From: Cupidesulfovibrio sp000226255
Lineage (GTDB): Bacteria > Desulfobacterota > Desulfovibrionia > Desulfovibrionales > Desulfovibrionaceae
Direction: 5' to 3'
DNA length: 64,000 bases
Assembly: GCF_003402415.2 (NCBI RefSeq)
Contig: NZ_AP036014.1
Span: 2,728,001 to 2,792,000, forward strand
Below the pieces are notes generated by a model. That model was not told the origin of the DNA. It saw only the letters and a list, made by a program, of their open reading frames with translations, and did no database searches. Of the stretch, positions 1-9,006 are shown piece by piece; positions within the stretch are counted from its first letter, which is position 1; every line of letters starts with the position of its first letter. A program made the translations under genes and the position numbers.

Positions 1-1269
1 CAGTTCAAGGGCAACATGATCGGGGTCATGGCCGTGTTCTACGACAGGCCCATGCGCGGCGTGCTGGCCGACCTGATGCTGCTGCACCGCAAGATGCACA
101 AGATCTTCGCGGACTCGCTGTCCGCCGCCGTGGTCAACGCCCGCTCCTTCGAGGAAATCCAGCACCTGCGCCGGGCCCTGGAACTGGAAAACGAACACCT
201 GCGCGGCGAGGTGCGCCGGGCCCGCGCCCCGCACGCCATCGTGGGCGACAGCCCGCCCCTGCGCCGCGCGCTGGAGCAGGTGGACATGGTGGCCCCCACC
301 GACGCCACCGTGCTGTTGCTGGGCGAATCGGGCACCGGCAAGGAACTGGTGGCCCAGGCCATCCACGACCGCAGCCAGCGCGCGGCCGCGACGCTGGTAC
401 GGGTGAACTGCTCCGCCATACCGCGCGAACTCTTTGAAAGCGAGTTCTTCGGCCATGTGAAGGGCGCGTTCACCGGGGCCCTGCGCGACCGCGTGGGGCG
501 CTTTCAACTGGCCGACGGCGGCACCCTGTTCCTGGACGAGGTCGGCGAGATTCCCCTGGAATTGCAAGGCAAGCTGCTGCGGGTGCTGCAGGAGGGCGTG
601 TTCGAGCGGGTGGGCGAGGAACGCAGCCGCAGCGTGGACGTGCGCATCATCGCCGCCACCAACCGCGACCTGCGGGCCGACGTGGAGCACGGGCGCTTCC
701 GGCAGGACCTGTTCTTCCGGCTCAGCGTGTTTCCCGTGGCCCTGCCGCCCCTGCGCGCCCGGCGCGAGGACATTCCCCTGCTGGCCCGGCATTTCGTGCG
801 CGCCTCGTGCCGCCGCCTGAACCTGCCGGAACCGCGCGTCTCCCATCGCCAGATGGCCGAGATGCAGGCCTATCCCTGGCCGGGCAACGTGCGCGAATTG
901 CAGAACGTCATCGAACGCGGGGTGATCATGGCCGAGGGGGGCAGGCTGGTGCTGGACCTGCCGCCCGAGGGCACCGTCACGGGCACCATGGCCGCGCCCG
1001 GCGGCGGGTGGGATGGCGGCACGCCCTCCCGTGCCCCGACGGCTGCCGTGCCGCACGGTCCCGACGCCGCCGTGGACGAGGGGGAAACCGGCGGCCAGGC
1101 CATCATCCCGGAGGCGCAGTGGCGCGAACTGCAGCGCGCCAACATCGAACGGGCGCTGGCGGCGGCGGGCGGACGGGTGCACGGCCCCGGCGGCGCGGCG
1201 GAACTGCTGGGGCTGCCGCCCACCACCCTGCAATCGCGCATGAAGACGCTGGGGCTGCGCACGCGTTGA
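1..1269 (+). CDS. Sigma-54-dependent Fis-family activator, 5' end cut by window
   Basis: This is an NtrC-type activator that would remodel sigma-54 RNA polymerase using ATP. The frame is open from base 1, so the true start lies outside the window. Numbered from the in-frame Met at 16, it shows the end of an N-terminal sensory domain (probably GAF) leading into a helical linker (about 40-70). The AAA+ domain follows with Walker A GESGTGKE (103-110), the sigma-54 contact loop GAFTGA (150-155) and Walker B LFLDE (171-175). A Fis-type helix-turn-helix occupies the last 40 residues. All ATPase motifs look intact. The target is unknown; the flavin reductase-like gene 215 bp downstream is a candidate, but I found no convincing -24/-12 site before it. 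Confidence 0.93.
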   Translation, partial: QFKGNMIGVMAVFYDRPMRGVLADLMLLHRKMHKIFADSLSAAVVNARSFEEIQHLRRALELENEHLRGEVRRARAPHAIVGDSPPLRRALEQVDMVAPTDATVLLLGESGTGKELVAQAIHDRSQRAAATLVRVNCSAIPRELFESEFFGHVKGAFTGALRDRVGRFQLADGGTLFLDEVGEIPLELQGKLLRVLQEGVFERVGEERSRSVDVRIIAATNRDLRADVEHGRFRQDLFFRLSVFPVALPPLRARREDIPLLARHFVRASCRRLNLPEPRVSHRQMAEMQAYPWPGNVRELQNVIERGVIMAEGGRLVLDLPPEGTVTGTMAAPGGGWDGGTPSRAPTAAVPHGPDAAVDEGETGGQAIIPEAQWRELQRANIERALAAAGGRVHGPGGAAELLGLPPTTLQSRMKTLGLRTR

Positions 1270-1484
1270 AGCACCCGGCCATCTTGCGCCTGCATGCCGC
1301 GCCCACCGTGCGTCCCGCAGGCTCCATCCGGGACCAATGGTGATTTTTCCGCGCACCCGCTTGTCACGCCCGCCGCGCTGGGCGAAGATGCGGCACGGTT
1401 CCCCGTTTCCCCCGGCCGACGGATACCGGCGGGGGTGCCGACCACCGGCAACGACGGGACGCCCGCACAGCCCAGGAGCACCGC

Positions 1485-2240
1485 ATGAGCGACGATACCA
1501 GCACCCTCAAGGGCCGCAAGGCCCGCATCCTGCGCACCGTGCGCGAGGACGACAACACCACCTCCGTGTACATCGACACGGGCGACGACGAACGCTTCCA
1601 GAATTTCCGGCCGGGCCAGTTCGCCACGTTGCGGGTGATGGAGGAGGACGGCTGGAGCGCGGCCCACCCCTTCACCATCGCGGCCGCGCCGGGCGAGACC
1701 GTGCGCCTGACCATCCGGGGCAAGGGGCGCTTCACGTCGGAACTGGTGCCGAGCCTGCGCGACGGCGATGAAGTTCATTGCGCCGGGCCCTACGGGGTAT
1801 TCTGCCGCGACATCGAGCGGCAGGAGCAGATCGTGATGATCGCGGGCGGGGTGGGCATCACGCCGTTCCTCAGCGTGCTGCGCAGCTTCGACCTAGCCGG
1901 GGCGACCAACCGGGTGGTGCTGTTCTGGTCCAACAAGACCTACGGCGATGCCTTTGCCGCCGAAGAACTGGAAGGCATGACCCGGCGGCTGGACCTGACC
2001 GTGGTGCACGTGCTCACGCGCGAGACGAGCCCCCACCACTACGCCGACCCGGAACTGCCCGGCGTGCACTTCGAAAAGGGGCATCTTTCGCGCGAGATGC
2101 TGGGCCGCCACGTGCAGTCGGCCACCTCGTCGTTCTACCTGTGCGGCCCCGGCCCCATGCAGCAACACGTGCTGGCCGAACTGCGCGCCTTCGGCGTGGA
2201 TACCGGCGGCGTGGAGACCGAGCAGTTCGTCTTTACGTAA
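1485..2240 (+). CDS. FAD/NAD(P)-binding oxidoreductase, ferredoxin/ferric-reductase fold
   Basis: A 251-residue flavoprotein of the ferredoxin-NADP reductase superfamily that would pass electrons between NAD(P)H and an acceptor through FAD. The FAD-binding barrel carries HPFTIAAAPG (61-70), the HPFT form seen in ferric reductase/NOX-type enzymes rather than RxYS. GPYG (101-104) and the nucleotide-binding GGVGITPFLS (121-130) and CGPGPM (220-225) follow. There is no iron-sulfur domain or membrane segment, so it is cytoplasmic and probably needs a partner. The ATG follows a GGAG-like sequence. The physiological acceptor cannot be told from sequence. Confidence 0.85.
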   Translation: MSDDTSTLKGRKARILRTVREDDNTTSVYIDTGDDERFQNFRPGQFATLRVMEEDGWSAAHPFTIAAAPGETVRLTIRGKGRFTSELVPSLRDGDEVHCAGPYGVFCRDIERQEQIVMIAGGVGITPFLSVLRSFDLAGATNRVVLFWSNKTYGDAFAAEELEGMTRRLDLTVVHVLTRETSPHHYADPELPGVHFEKGHLSREMLGRHVQSATSSFYLCGPGPMQQHVLAELRAFGVDTGGVETEQFVFT

Positions 2241-2324
2241 GCCGGAAGGTCAGCGCTGGCACACGACCGGCCCGCCGCCACCCGCTACGGGGCCGCGAGC
2301 CCTTCACCAAGACTGCATGCCCGC

Positions 2325-2660
2325 CTACTGACGGGGTGCGCTGCCGGTCAATTCCCTGTACCGGGCGACCGCCTCGCTGACCAGACCGCTGCTGGCCGCC
2401 AGCACCTCGATGCCCGCCTCGGCCAGCGCCAGGCGCGCCTTGGGGCCGCATTCGCCGCACAGCACCACCGTGGCCCGCGCGGCGAACAACAGTTGCGCCG
2501 CCTGACGGCCAGCGTCCTCACGGTCGTCGCGGTGCGCGTTGCGCACGGAGACGACGCCTTCCGTTTCGGTATCGGTCACCACGAACCATTCCGCCCGGCC
2601 GAACACGGGCTCCACGTTGCTGTCGGGCCTGGGCCCGTCCGCCGCCACCGCAATGCGCAT
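2325..2660 (-). CDS. NifX/NifB-associated-type protein (dinitrogenase Fe-Mo cofactor family)
   Basis: A 111-residue protein of the NifX/NafY-like fold that in nitrogen fixers carries iron-molybdenum cofactor precursors. It begins MRIAVAADG and keeps the family pattern of a conserved N-terminal strand, a phosphorylated-looking glycine turn around PVFGRAEWF and a late CGECG motif. I chose the ATG at 2660 because AAGGAG sits five bases before it; longer upstream Mets lack a site. Stand-alone members are common in sulfate reducers outside nif clusters, and no other nif gene is visible here, so a role in metal-cluster handling is inference. Confidence 0.8.
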   Translation of the reverse strand: MRIAVAADGPRPDSNVEPVFGRAEWFVVTDTETEGVVSVRNAHRDDREDAGRQAAQLLFAARATVVLCGECGPKARLALAEAGIEVLAASSGLVSEAVARYRELTGSAPRQ

Positions 2661-2809
2661 GGCTTCTCCTTGCGTCGTTTGGGTCATTGCCGCGCCATCC
2701 CGGTGCGCGGCCGCCACGGCTTGCGTCGCGCGGCCCCCTTCGCACCGGACAGCTTGCGGTCAGTCTGCGATGCCCCTTGCCAGCGGGCCTCTGCCTGCCA
2801 CGTCCATAT

Positions 2810-3469
2810 CTACCACCCCCTGACGGTGCGCACAGCGCGGCGCAGTTCCGCCGCCGCCCGTTCCGGGTCGTCCGCCGCGCACAGCGCCGAAACCACGGCC
2901 AGCCCGTCGGCTCCCGCCGTCAGCACCGACGCGGCGTTGGCCGCGCCGATGCCGCCGATGGCCACCAGGGTGCGCCCCGTGGCCGCCCGCAGGCGGGCCA
3001 GGCCGTCCAGCCCCCACGGCGGCGCGGTGTCCGTCTTGGTGGGGGTGGCGAACACCGGGCTCACCCCCAGATAGTCCACGTCCAGTGTTTCCGCCTCGCG
3101 CGCCTGGTCCATGGTCTCCACGGACAGGCCCACTAGGGCCGTGTGCCCCAACAGCGCCCGCACCTCGGCGGGATGCATGTCGCCCTGCCCCACGTGCACG
3201 CCGTCGGCGCGGCAGGCCTGGGCCACGTCCACCCGGTCGTTGATCAACAGGGGCACACCGCGCGGGGCCAGCAGCGCCTTCAGCGCGCGGGCCAGTTCCA
3301 CGAATTCATGCGTGTCCGCGTGCTTTTCGCGCAGCTGCACCACGGTCACGCCGCCCGCCACGGCCGCAGCCACCACGTCGGCCAGGGCACGGCCCCGGCA
3401 TAATGCGCGGTCGGTGACCAGGTACACCCCGTAGTCCACCTCGCGGCGCACGGCGGCCTCCGCATTCAT
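2810..3469 (-). CDS. thiE: Thiamine-phosphate synthase
   Basis: ThiE joins HMP-pyrophosphate and thiazole phosphate to give thiamine phosphate. The 219-residue TIM barrel shows the family motifs QLREK (45-49), INDR (76-79), GQGD (94-97), GVSPVFATPTK (135-145) and AIGGI (170-174), covering both the pyrophosphate and thiazole sites. Its ATG overlaps the thiM stop as ATGA, so translation is probably coupled to thiM. Length is normal for the family. It is the last gene of the thiM-thiE pair. Confidence 0.96.
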   Translation of the reverse strand: MNAEAAVRREVDYGVYLVTDRALCRGRALADVVAAAVAGGVTVVQLREKHADTHEFVELARALKALLAPRGVPLLINDRVDVAQACRADGVHVGQGDMHPAEVRALLGHTALVGLSVETMDQAREAETLDVDYLGVSPVFATPTKTDTAPPWGLDGLARLRAATGRTLVAIGGIGAANAASVLTAGADGLAVVSALCAADDPERAAAELRRAVRTVRGW

Positions 3470-4269
3470 GGACGGGCCACCCGCACGCGAGAACGGATGT
3501 CCGCCTCCGTCACGCTGTACAGGGCGTCGATGAAATGCATGGCGAAACTGCCCGGACCGGCGGCGCGCTCCGCCGCCATGCTTCCGGCGGCGGACATGGC
3601 GGCCATGCCGCTCACCGCGCCTTCCAGCAGGCTGGCGGCCACGGCGGCATGGGCGGCCACCAGCACCGTGGCGGTGCAGCCCATGCCGGTAACGCGGGGC
3701 ATCAGTTCGTGCCCGCCGGTGACCAGCACCACCTCGTCGCCATCGGTAACCAGGTCCACCGGGCCGCTGACCACGGTGACGCAGTGGTGGCGGCGCGACA
3801 GGGCACGCGCGGAATCCGCCGCGGCGTGCGCGTCGCGGGTGGAATCCACCCCGCGCGTGGCCCCCGCCGCACCGGCCAGGGCCATGATTTCCGACCCGTT
3901 GCCGCGCACGATGGACGGTCGCACCCGCTCCATGAGTTGCGCCGCCGTGGTCGTGCGCAGCGCGGACGCGCCTGCTCCCACCGGGTCGAGCACCACGGGG
4001 ATGCCCCGGTCGCGCGCGGCCGCCCCGGCCAGGAACATGCTGTCGATCCACGGCGCGCTCAGGGTGCCGATGTTCAGCACCAGCGCGGAGACGATGTTCA
4101 CCAGTTCCGCCATCTCTTCGCGCGCGTGGGCCATGATGGGCGAGGCCCCTGCGGCCAGCAGCGCGTTGGCGGTGACATTCATGACCACGAAGTTGGTGAT
4201 GCTGTGCACCAGGGGCGCTTCGCGCCGCACGGCGCTCACATTGCGCCAAATCTGCTCGGTGTGGGGCAT
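3466..4269 (-). CDS. thiM: Hydroxyethylthiazole kinase
   Basis: ThiM phosphorylates 4-methyl-5-(2-hydroxyethyl)thiazole, a salvage step feeding ThiE. The 267-residue ribokinase-fold protein shows VHSITNFV (21-28), LDPVGAGA (94-101), RGNGSEI (122-128) and the catalytic GMGCTAT loop near residue 200. The ATG at 4269 has AAGGAG five bases upstream. Pairing with thiE and no thiC/thiG here points to thiazole salvage rather than full synthesis. The 106-bp leader carries no recognisable TPP riboswitch (no CTGAGA core), which is unusual for a thi operon. Confidence 0.96.
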   Translation of the reverse strand: MPHTEQIWRNVSAVRREAPLVHSITNFVVMNVTANALLAAGASPIMAHAREEMAELVNIVSALVLNIGTLSAPWIDSMFLAGAAARDRGIPVVLDPVGAGASALRTTTAAQLMERVRPSIVRGNGSEIMALAGAAGATRGVDSTRDAHAAADSARALSRRHHCVTVVSGPVDLVTDGDEVVLVTGGHELMPRVTGMGCTATVLVAAHAAVAASLLEGAVSGMAAMSAAGSMAAERAAGPGSFAMHFIDALYSVTEADIRSRVRVARP

Positions 4270-4375
4270 GGGCTCTCCTTCCTGATGCGGTTCCCGCCGC
4301 ACCCCCTTGTCCGGCGGGCACGGCGGACATGAATGGCAGGCCGCCACCGGCCGTGGCCAAGGCGGCCCGCCACCG

Positions 4376-5551
4376 CTAGCTCCGGCAGTTCCCCAGATAT
4401 TCGCGCAGGCACTGCCCAAGGCGGGCGATGCCCTCGTCGATGAGTTCCGGGCTGGAATTGGAGAAGTTCAGGCGGAAGGTGTCGTCGGTCTCATCCACGT
4501 AGAACGGCCGCCCCGGCACGAAGGCCACCTTGCGCTCGATGGCCTTGTGGAACAGCGCCTCGGCCGAAATGCCTGTGGGCAGGGTGCACCACAGGAACAT
4601 GCCGCCCTCGGGCTCGGTGTAGGACACCTCTTCCGGAAAGTGCTGGCGGATGGCCTGCACCATGGCGTCGCGCTGCGCGCCGTAGCGGGCGCGGATGGAC
4701 GCGATGTGCGTGTCCACGTCGTTGTCCACGAGGTAGCGGTGCAGGATGCGCTGGGTAAAGCCGGGGGTATGCAGGTCGCTGGCCTGCTTGGCGGTGATCA
4801 TGGGGTTCAGCACCTCCTGCGGGGCGCACACCCAGCCAAGGCGCAGCCCCGGCGAAACCACCTTGGAGAACGAGCCCAGCAACACCGAGGGCGCGTTCAT
4901 GTACGCTCGCACCGGCGGCAGGTGCTGCCCCATGAAGCGCAGTTCGCCGTAAGGGTTGTCCTCCACCAGCAGGCAGCCTGTCTCTGCCATGATCTCGGCC
5001 ACCTCGCGGCGGGTCGCCTCGTCGTAGGTGATGCCGGACGGGTTCTGGAAGCTCGGCACGGCGTAGAACACCTGCGCGCCCTTGGCCGCCTGGCGCAGGG
5101 CCGCCGTATCCACCCCGCGCGGGGTGAGGGGCACGGTGACGAAGTCCGGCCCGAACACGGCGAAACACTGGATGGCCCCCAGGTAGCCGGGGCGTTCCAT
5201 GACCACCTTGCCGCCCCGGTCGATGCACGCCTTGGCCACCAGGTCCAGGGCCTGCTGCGAGCCGGTGGTGATCAGGATGTCGTCGGGCGTGACGTTAATG
5301 CCCTGCCGCTTGTAGCGGTCGGCGATCCACTGCCGCAGGGGCGGAAAGCCCTCGGTGGTGGTGTACTGCAACGCTTCCGGCCCTGCCTCCTCCAGCACGC
5401 GGGCGGCGGCATCGGCCACCGCGTCCACCGGGAACGACGCCGGATGCGGCAGCCCCCCGGCAAAGGAGATGATGTCCGGTTGCGCCGTCACCTTCAGGAT
5501 TTCGCGGATGTAGGAACGGGGCACGCTTTCCATGCGTTGTGCAAGACGCAT
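4376..5551 (-). CDS. PLP-dependent aminotransferase, class I/II (2-aminoadipate/MocR-like type)
   Basis: A 391-residue fold-type I aminotransferase. Visible landmarks are the substrate/phosphate region TTGSQQALDL (95-104), PSFQNPSG (166-173), the PLP-pyridine aspartate in EDNPYGE (D198) and the Schiff-base lysine in GSFSKVVSPG (K230). It resembles the LysN/aspartate-type aminotransferases related to MocR C-terminal domains, but no DNA-binding domain is present. The ATG at 5551 is preceded by GGAGG. It lies 106 bp upstream of thiM on the same strand, so it may be transcribed with it. The amino-acid substrate is not predictable. Confidence 0.9.
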   Translation of the reverse strand: MRLAQRMESVPRSYIREILKVTAQPDIISFAGGLPHPASFPVDAVADAAARVLEEAGPEALQYTTTEGFPPLRQWIADRYKRQGINVTPDDILITTGSQQALDLVAKACIDRGGKVVMERPGYLGAIQCFAVFGPDFVTVPLTPRGVDTAALRQAAKGAQVFYAVPSFQNPSGITYDEATRREVAEIMAETGCLLVEDNPYGELRFMGQHLPPVRAYMNAPSVLLGSFSKVVSPGLRLGWVCAPQEVLNPMITAKQASDLHTPGFTQRILHRYLVDNDVDTHIASIRARYGAQRDAMVQAIRQHFPEEVSYTEPEGGMFLWCTLPTGISAEALFHKAIERKVAFVPGRPFYVDETDDTFRLNFSNSSPELIDEGIARLGQCLREYLGNCRS

Positions 5552-5671
5552 CGCTGAATCCTCCGCCGCCCTTTGGACGGCACGTATGTATGCGGGCAAC
5601 CGGCCCGCGTGGGGTCTGCCGAATACGCGGCGAAACCGGATAGACAGTCCGTATTCACGCAACGACGGGCG

Positions 5672-6517
5672 TCAGTTGGTGACTTCGGGATCCTCACCGG
5701 CCATGAACCCTTCCGGCATGGAGATGATCGAAATGTCGTGCTTGTCGGCCAAGGCCAGGCTTTCCTCGCGGTCGAAGAACAGGGTCTTGCCCGCTTCCAG
5801 CGCAAGGCAGGTGTACCCGTAGTCGGCCAGCACCCGGATGGTGCCCGCCCCCAGCGCGGGCAGGTCGATGCGGTCGTCCTGGCCGGGCTTGACCACCTTC
5901 ACGGCCACGCAGCCCTCGCCGCCCAGTTCGCCCCCACGGCGCAGGGTGGCGTCGGTGCCTTCCATGCCTTCCACGGCCACGGTCATGCCGCGCTTGACCA
6001 CGATGCACTGGCCGATGTCCAGCCGCCCCAACACGTGGGCGATGGGCCAGCCGTAGCGGATGTCGGCCCATTCCTCGTCGCTGGGGGGGCGTTTGGTCAG
6101 CACGCCCTCGGGCGCGCGCAGGCCGGGCACCAGCGAGGCGGGCTGCACCACGGCAAGGCCCTCCGACTCCAGTTCGTCGATCACCGCGCGCAGGATGGCG
6201 TCGTCGCCCTTGGCCCGCAGCCGGAACAGCACCTTGGCCGCGCGCAGGTCGGGCCGCAGGTCCAGCGCGCGCGGCTTGCTGATGGCCCCGGCCAGGCACA
6301 GGCGGCGCACGCCGTTGTCGCGGAAGAAGTCGATGAGCTTGCCGAGCTGCCCCAGGTGCAGCATGGCGAAGGCGTCGGCCTCGTGCTCAAGGGCTTCGTC
6401 GGTATGGCCGTGAAAGCCGCACATGACCACGGATAGCCCTTCGGCGCGCGCGCCGCGCGCCACCAGGGCCGGAAACTGTCCCCTGCCTGCGATGATGCCG
6501 ATGGATTCGTTGCTCAT
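5672..6517 (-). CDS. lpxI: UDP-2,3-diacylglucosamine diphosphatase LpxI
   Basis: LpxI hydrolyses UDP-2,3-diacylglucosamine to lipid X and UMP in lipid A synthesis; it replaces LpxH in many non-enteric bacteria. The 281-residue protein begins with SIGIIAGRGQFP and matches the two-domain LpxI (DUF1009) layout, with a C-terminal domain holding VVKPGQDDRIDLPALG and YTCLALEAGKT. The start at 6517 has GGGAG four bases upstream. It sits just below the lpxD-fabZ-lpxA group but beyond a strong terminator, so it probably has its own promoter. Confidence 0.93.
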   Translation of the reverse strand: MSNESIGIIAGRGQFPALVARGARAEGLSVVMCGFHGHTDEALEHEADAFAMLHLGQLGKLIDFFRDNGVRRLCLAGAISKPRALDLRPDLRAAKVLFRLRAKGDDAILRAVIDELESEGLAVVQPASLVPGLRAPEGVLTKRPPSDEEWADIRYGWPIAHVLGRLDIGQCIVVKRGMTVAVEGMEGTDATLRRGGELGGEGCVAVKVVKPGQDDRIDLPALGAGTIRVLADYGYTCLALEAGKTLFFDREESLALADKHDISIISMPEGFMAGEDPEVTN

Positions 6518-6624
6518 GCTGCTCCCGTGCGGGTCTGTGCCGTGTGCGTGTGTTTCGTGCGTATGGTTGCCGTGCCGCCGGGCGTGGCGCCGGGTTCGCG
6601 CCGCGCCTGCCGCCCTGTTCCCCC

Positions 6625-6674
6625 AAAAACGCCGAAGGGAGAAAGGGGCCACGGCCCGCTTTCCCCCTTCGGCG
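6625..6674 (-). terminator. Rho-independent terminator after lpxA
   Basis: Read on the minus strand, a long hairpin (outer 10-bp arm CGCCGAAGGG pairing with CCCTTCGGCG, inner GAAAG/CTTTC and GGGCC/GGCCC arms) is followed by TTTTT. It lies 25 bp below the lpxA stop and before lpxI, so it should end the envelope operon here. Confidence 0.85.
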
Positions 6675-6698
6675 GAATGGCGATGCATTCCGGGTGGG

Positions 6699-7499
6699 CT
6701 ATACGGCCGTTCCCTGCGCGGCGGGCAGAATGCCGCGCTCGCTGGCGCGAATGAATTCTACGAATAGAAGAACTTCGGGGTAGTTGCCAAGCTCGTATTC
6801 CAGCTGTTCCAGGGCCTCCTTGCGGGGCACCTCGGAATTCCAGATCAGCCGGTAGGCGTTCTTCAGCGCGCCGATGAGCTCGCGCGAGGCCTGCATGCGG
6901 CGCAGGCCCACCAGGTTGGGGCTGTGCACCCCGGCGCGGTGGCCCACCGCCAGCATGAACGGGGGCAGGTCCTGCGCGATGCCGCTCATGCCGCCCACGA
7001 AGGCGTGGCCGCCGATGCGCACGAACTGGTGCACGGCGGAAAGGCCGCTCATGATCACGTAGTCGCCCACGTGCACGTGCCCGGCCAGGGTCGCCCCGTT
7101 GGACATGACGATGTGGTTGCCGAGAATACAGTCGTGCGCCACGTGGGTGTAGGCCATCAGCAGGTTGTTGTTGCCGATGCGGGTCACCCCGCCGCCGCCC
7201 TCGGTGCCCCGGTGCAGCGTGGCGAATTCGCGCACGGTGTTGCCGTCGCCCATTTCGAGCACGGAGGCTTCGCCGTGGAACTTCAGGTCCTGCGGTTCGC
7301 CGCCCACGCAGGCGTAGGAGTGGATGTGGTTGCGCTCGCCCATGCGGGTGTAGCGCTTGACCGAGGCAAAGGCGTCCACGCGCGTGCCCGCGCCGATGAC
7401 CACGTCCTCCTCGATGACGGCGCAGGGGCCAACCACCACGCCTTCGCCAAGCCGTGCGCTCTCGTGCACGAACGCGGAAGGATGCACCTGCGCGGCCAC
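6699..7499 (-). CDS. lpxA: Acyl-ACP--UDP-N-acetylglucosamine O-acyltransferase
   Basis: LpxA makes the first committed lipid A intermediate by transferring a 3-hydroxyacyl chain to UDP-GlcNAc. The 266-residue protein is a left-handed beta-helix built of hexapeptide repeats and contains the catalytic-His segment AYTHVAHDCILGNH plus the C-terminal helical tail. I start it at the GTG at 7499, which shares one base with the fabZ stop (TAGTG) and has GGGAGG seven bases before it; this gives the usual family length. Longer upstream starts would run into fabZ. Confidence 0.95.
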   Translation of the reverse strand: MAAQVHPSAFVHESARLGEGVVVGPCAVIEEDVVIGAGTRVDAFASVKRYTRMGERNHIHSYACVGGEPQDLKFHGEASVLEMGDGNTVREFATLHRGTEGGGGVTRIGNNNLLMAYTHVAHDCILGNHIVMSNGATLAGHVHVGDYVIMSGLSAVHQFVRIGGHAFVGGMSGIAQDLPPFMLAVGHRAGVHSPNLVGLRRMQASRELIGALKNAYRLIWNSEVPRKEALEQLEYELGNYPEVLLFVEFIRASERGILPAAQGTAV

Positions 7500-7963
7500 T
7501 ACATGTCCTCCCTGTTGGTCACCGCGGCGGTCATCACCGCTTCGGCGGCCAGCTTGCCGTCCACGTAGGCGAAACCTTCCATCTTCCACAGCTTCAGCTT
7601 GTGGCGCAGCAGGCGGCAGTGCAGTTCCAGCTTGTCGCCGGGGTAGACCGGCTTGCGAAAGCGCACCGACTCGATGCCGGTGAACAGGAACAGCTTGTCC
7701 TCCACGGGGGTGTCGGTGCTTTTGACCACCAGGATGCCGCCAGCCTGGGCCAGGGCTTCCATGATCAGCACGCCCGGCATCACGGGCACGCCGGGAAAAT
7801 GGCCCTCGAAGAACGGCTCGTTCATGGTCACGTTCTTGTAGCCCTTGATGTACTCGCCGGGGACATATTCCGTCACCCTGTCCACCAGCAGGAAGGGATA
7901 GCGATGGGGCAACAGGCCCAGAATCTGGCGGATGTCGAGGATGTTCTGTGCGGGGTCGGTCAT
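7499..7963 (-). CDS. fabZ: 3-hydroxyacyl-ACP dehydratase FabZ
   Basis: FabZ dehydrates 3-hydroxyacyl-ACP in fatty acid elongation, competing with LpxA/LpxD for 3-hydroxyacyl-ACP. The 154-residue hot-dog protein shows HRYPFLLVDR (20-29) and the active-site run GHFPGVPVMPG, with catalytic His55 and Glu69. It starts one base after the lpxD stop region and overlaps the lpxA start, so lpxD-fabZ-lpxA is a tight operon whose translation is probably coupled. Confidence 0.97.
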   Translation of the reverse strand: MTDPAQNILDIRQILGLLPHRYPFLLVDRVTEYVPGEYIKGYKNVTMNEPFFEGHFPGVPVMPGVLIMEALAQAGGILVVKSTDTPVEDKLFLFTGIESVRFRKPVYPGDKLELHCRLLRHKLKLWKMEGFAYVDGKLAAEAVMTAAVTNREDM

Positions 7964-7964
7964 A

Positions 7965-8996
7965 TCATTCCTTGGCGGCGAGCTTTTTCAGTTCCTCAAG
8001 CTCCTTTTCGAGCTTGCCGATGCGCTTGTACATGTCGGGCAGCTTGGGCATGACGGTCAGGGTGCGCATGTAGGTGGACTTGTCCACGGCGGGCGCGCCG
8101 CCCATGGTTTCGCCGTCGGGAATGCTCTTGGCCACGCCCGACTTCGGCCCCAGGGTCACGCCGTTGCCGATGGAAAGGTGCCCGGCAACGCCCACCTGGC
8201 CCGCCATGGTCACGTCGTCGCCCACCTTGGTGGAACCGGAAATGCCCACCTGCGAGACGATGAGGCAGTTGCGCCCCATCTCCACATTATGGCCGATCTG
8301 CACCAGGTTGTCTATCTTGGTGCCATCCCCCACGGTGGTCACGCCCAGCACCGAACGGTCGATGGCGGTGTTAGCCCCCACCTCCACGTCGTTGCCAAGG
8401 CGCACGGTGCCCACTTGCGGAATCTTCTGGATGCCGAATTCGGTGCGGGCAAAGCCGAAGCCGTCGGCCCCCAGCACCGCCCCGGCGTGCAGGATGCAGC
8501 CGTTGCCGATTTCGGTTCCGGCCATCAGCACCGCGTTGGGGTACAGCAGGCAGCCCGCGCCCACGCGGCAGTCCTCGCCCACGTAGCAGCCGGGAAACAG
8601 GACGGTCCCCGCGCCGATACGCGCGCGGGGACCGATGAATGCAAAGGGATAGACGGTGCAGCCTTCGCCCAGTTCCGCCTCGGGGTGCACGAACGCCATG
8701 TCGCTCACGCCCGAAAGGCTGCCCTGCTGTTTCGCGAACAGGGCCAGGGTTCGGCCGAAGTCGAAGTAGGGATTGACGCTGATCAGGGCGCACGGAACGG
8801 AATCCGCGTGCTCTGCCGCCACGATCACCGCGCCAGCGCGCGTTGCCGCCAGCAGGTGGGTGTACTTGGGGTTCGCCAGAAAGCTCACCTCGGCGGGGCC
8901 TGCCGCCTCAAGGGTGTTCACGCCCTCGACCATGCGGTCCTCGCCGCGCAGTTCGAGTCCCAGCAGCCCCGCTATCTCGGAAAGCAGTCTGGCCAT
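7965..8996 (-). CDS. lpxD: UDP-3-O-(3-hydroxyacyl)glucosamine N-acyltransferase
   Basis: LpxD adds the second 3-hydroxyacyl chain in lipid A synthesis. The 343-residue protein has the N-terminal uridine-binding domain (to about residue 100, ending near SVNPYFDFGRTLALF), then a long hexapeptide-repeat beta-helix with the catalytic His in DNLVQIGHNVEMG, and a C-terminal helix rich in Lys/Glu. Size and layout are typical. It follows skp by 10 bp. Confidence 0.97.
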   Translation of the reverse strand: MARLLSEIAGLLGLELRGEDRMVEGVNTLEAAGPAEVSFLANPKYTHLLAATRAGAVIVAAEHADSVPCALISVNPYFDFGRTLALFAKQQGSLSGVSDMAFVHPEAELGEGCTVYPFAFIGPRARIGAGTVLFPGCYVGEDCRVGAGCLLYPNAVLMAGTEIGNGCILHAGAVLGADGFGFARTEFGIQKIPQVGTVRLGNDVEVGANTAIDRSVLGVTTVGDGTKIDNLVQIGHNVEMGRNCLIVSQVGISGSTKVGDDVTMAGQVGVAGHLSIGNGVTLGPKSGVAKSIPDGETMGGAPAVDKSTYMRTLTVMPKLPDMYKRIGKLEKELEELKKLAAKE

Positions 8997-9006
8997 CGGC
9001 CCCCCG

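Noticed and set aside
1270..1484. Sigma-54 promoter before the flavin oxidoreductase
   Set aside because: A CGGCACG resembling -24 is present near 1392, but no GC at the right distance for -12.
2661..2809. Sigma-54 site before the NifX-like gene
   Set aside because: TGGCA and GCA elements are spaced one base too far apart to fit GG-N10-GC.
2810..4360. Very long minus-strand reading frame spanning thiE and beyond
   Set aside because: Only its last 219 codons are thiE; the rest overlaps thiM in another frame and is Arg/Gly/His-rich composition noise. Start set at the ATG that overlaps the thiM stop.
4270..4375. TPP riboswitch before thiM
   Set aside because: A GGGGGTGC run and GAACCGCATCAGG vaguely resemble parts of the aptamer, but the CTGAGA core and the P2-P5 order are missing.
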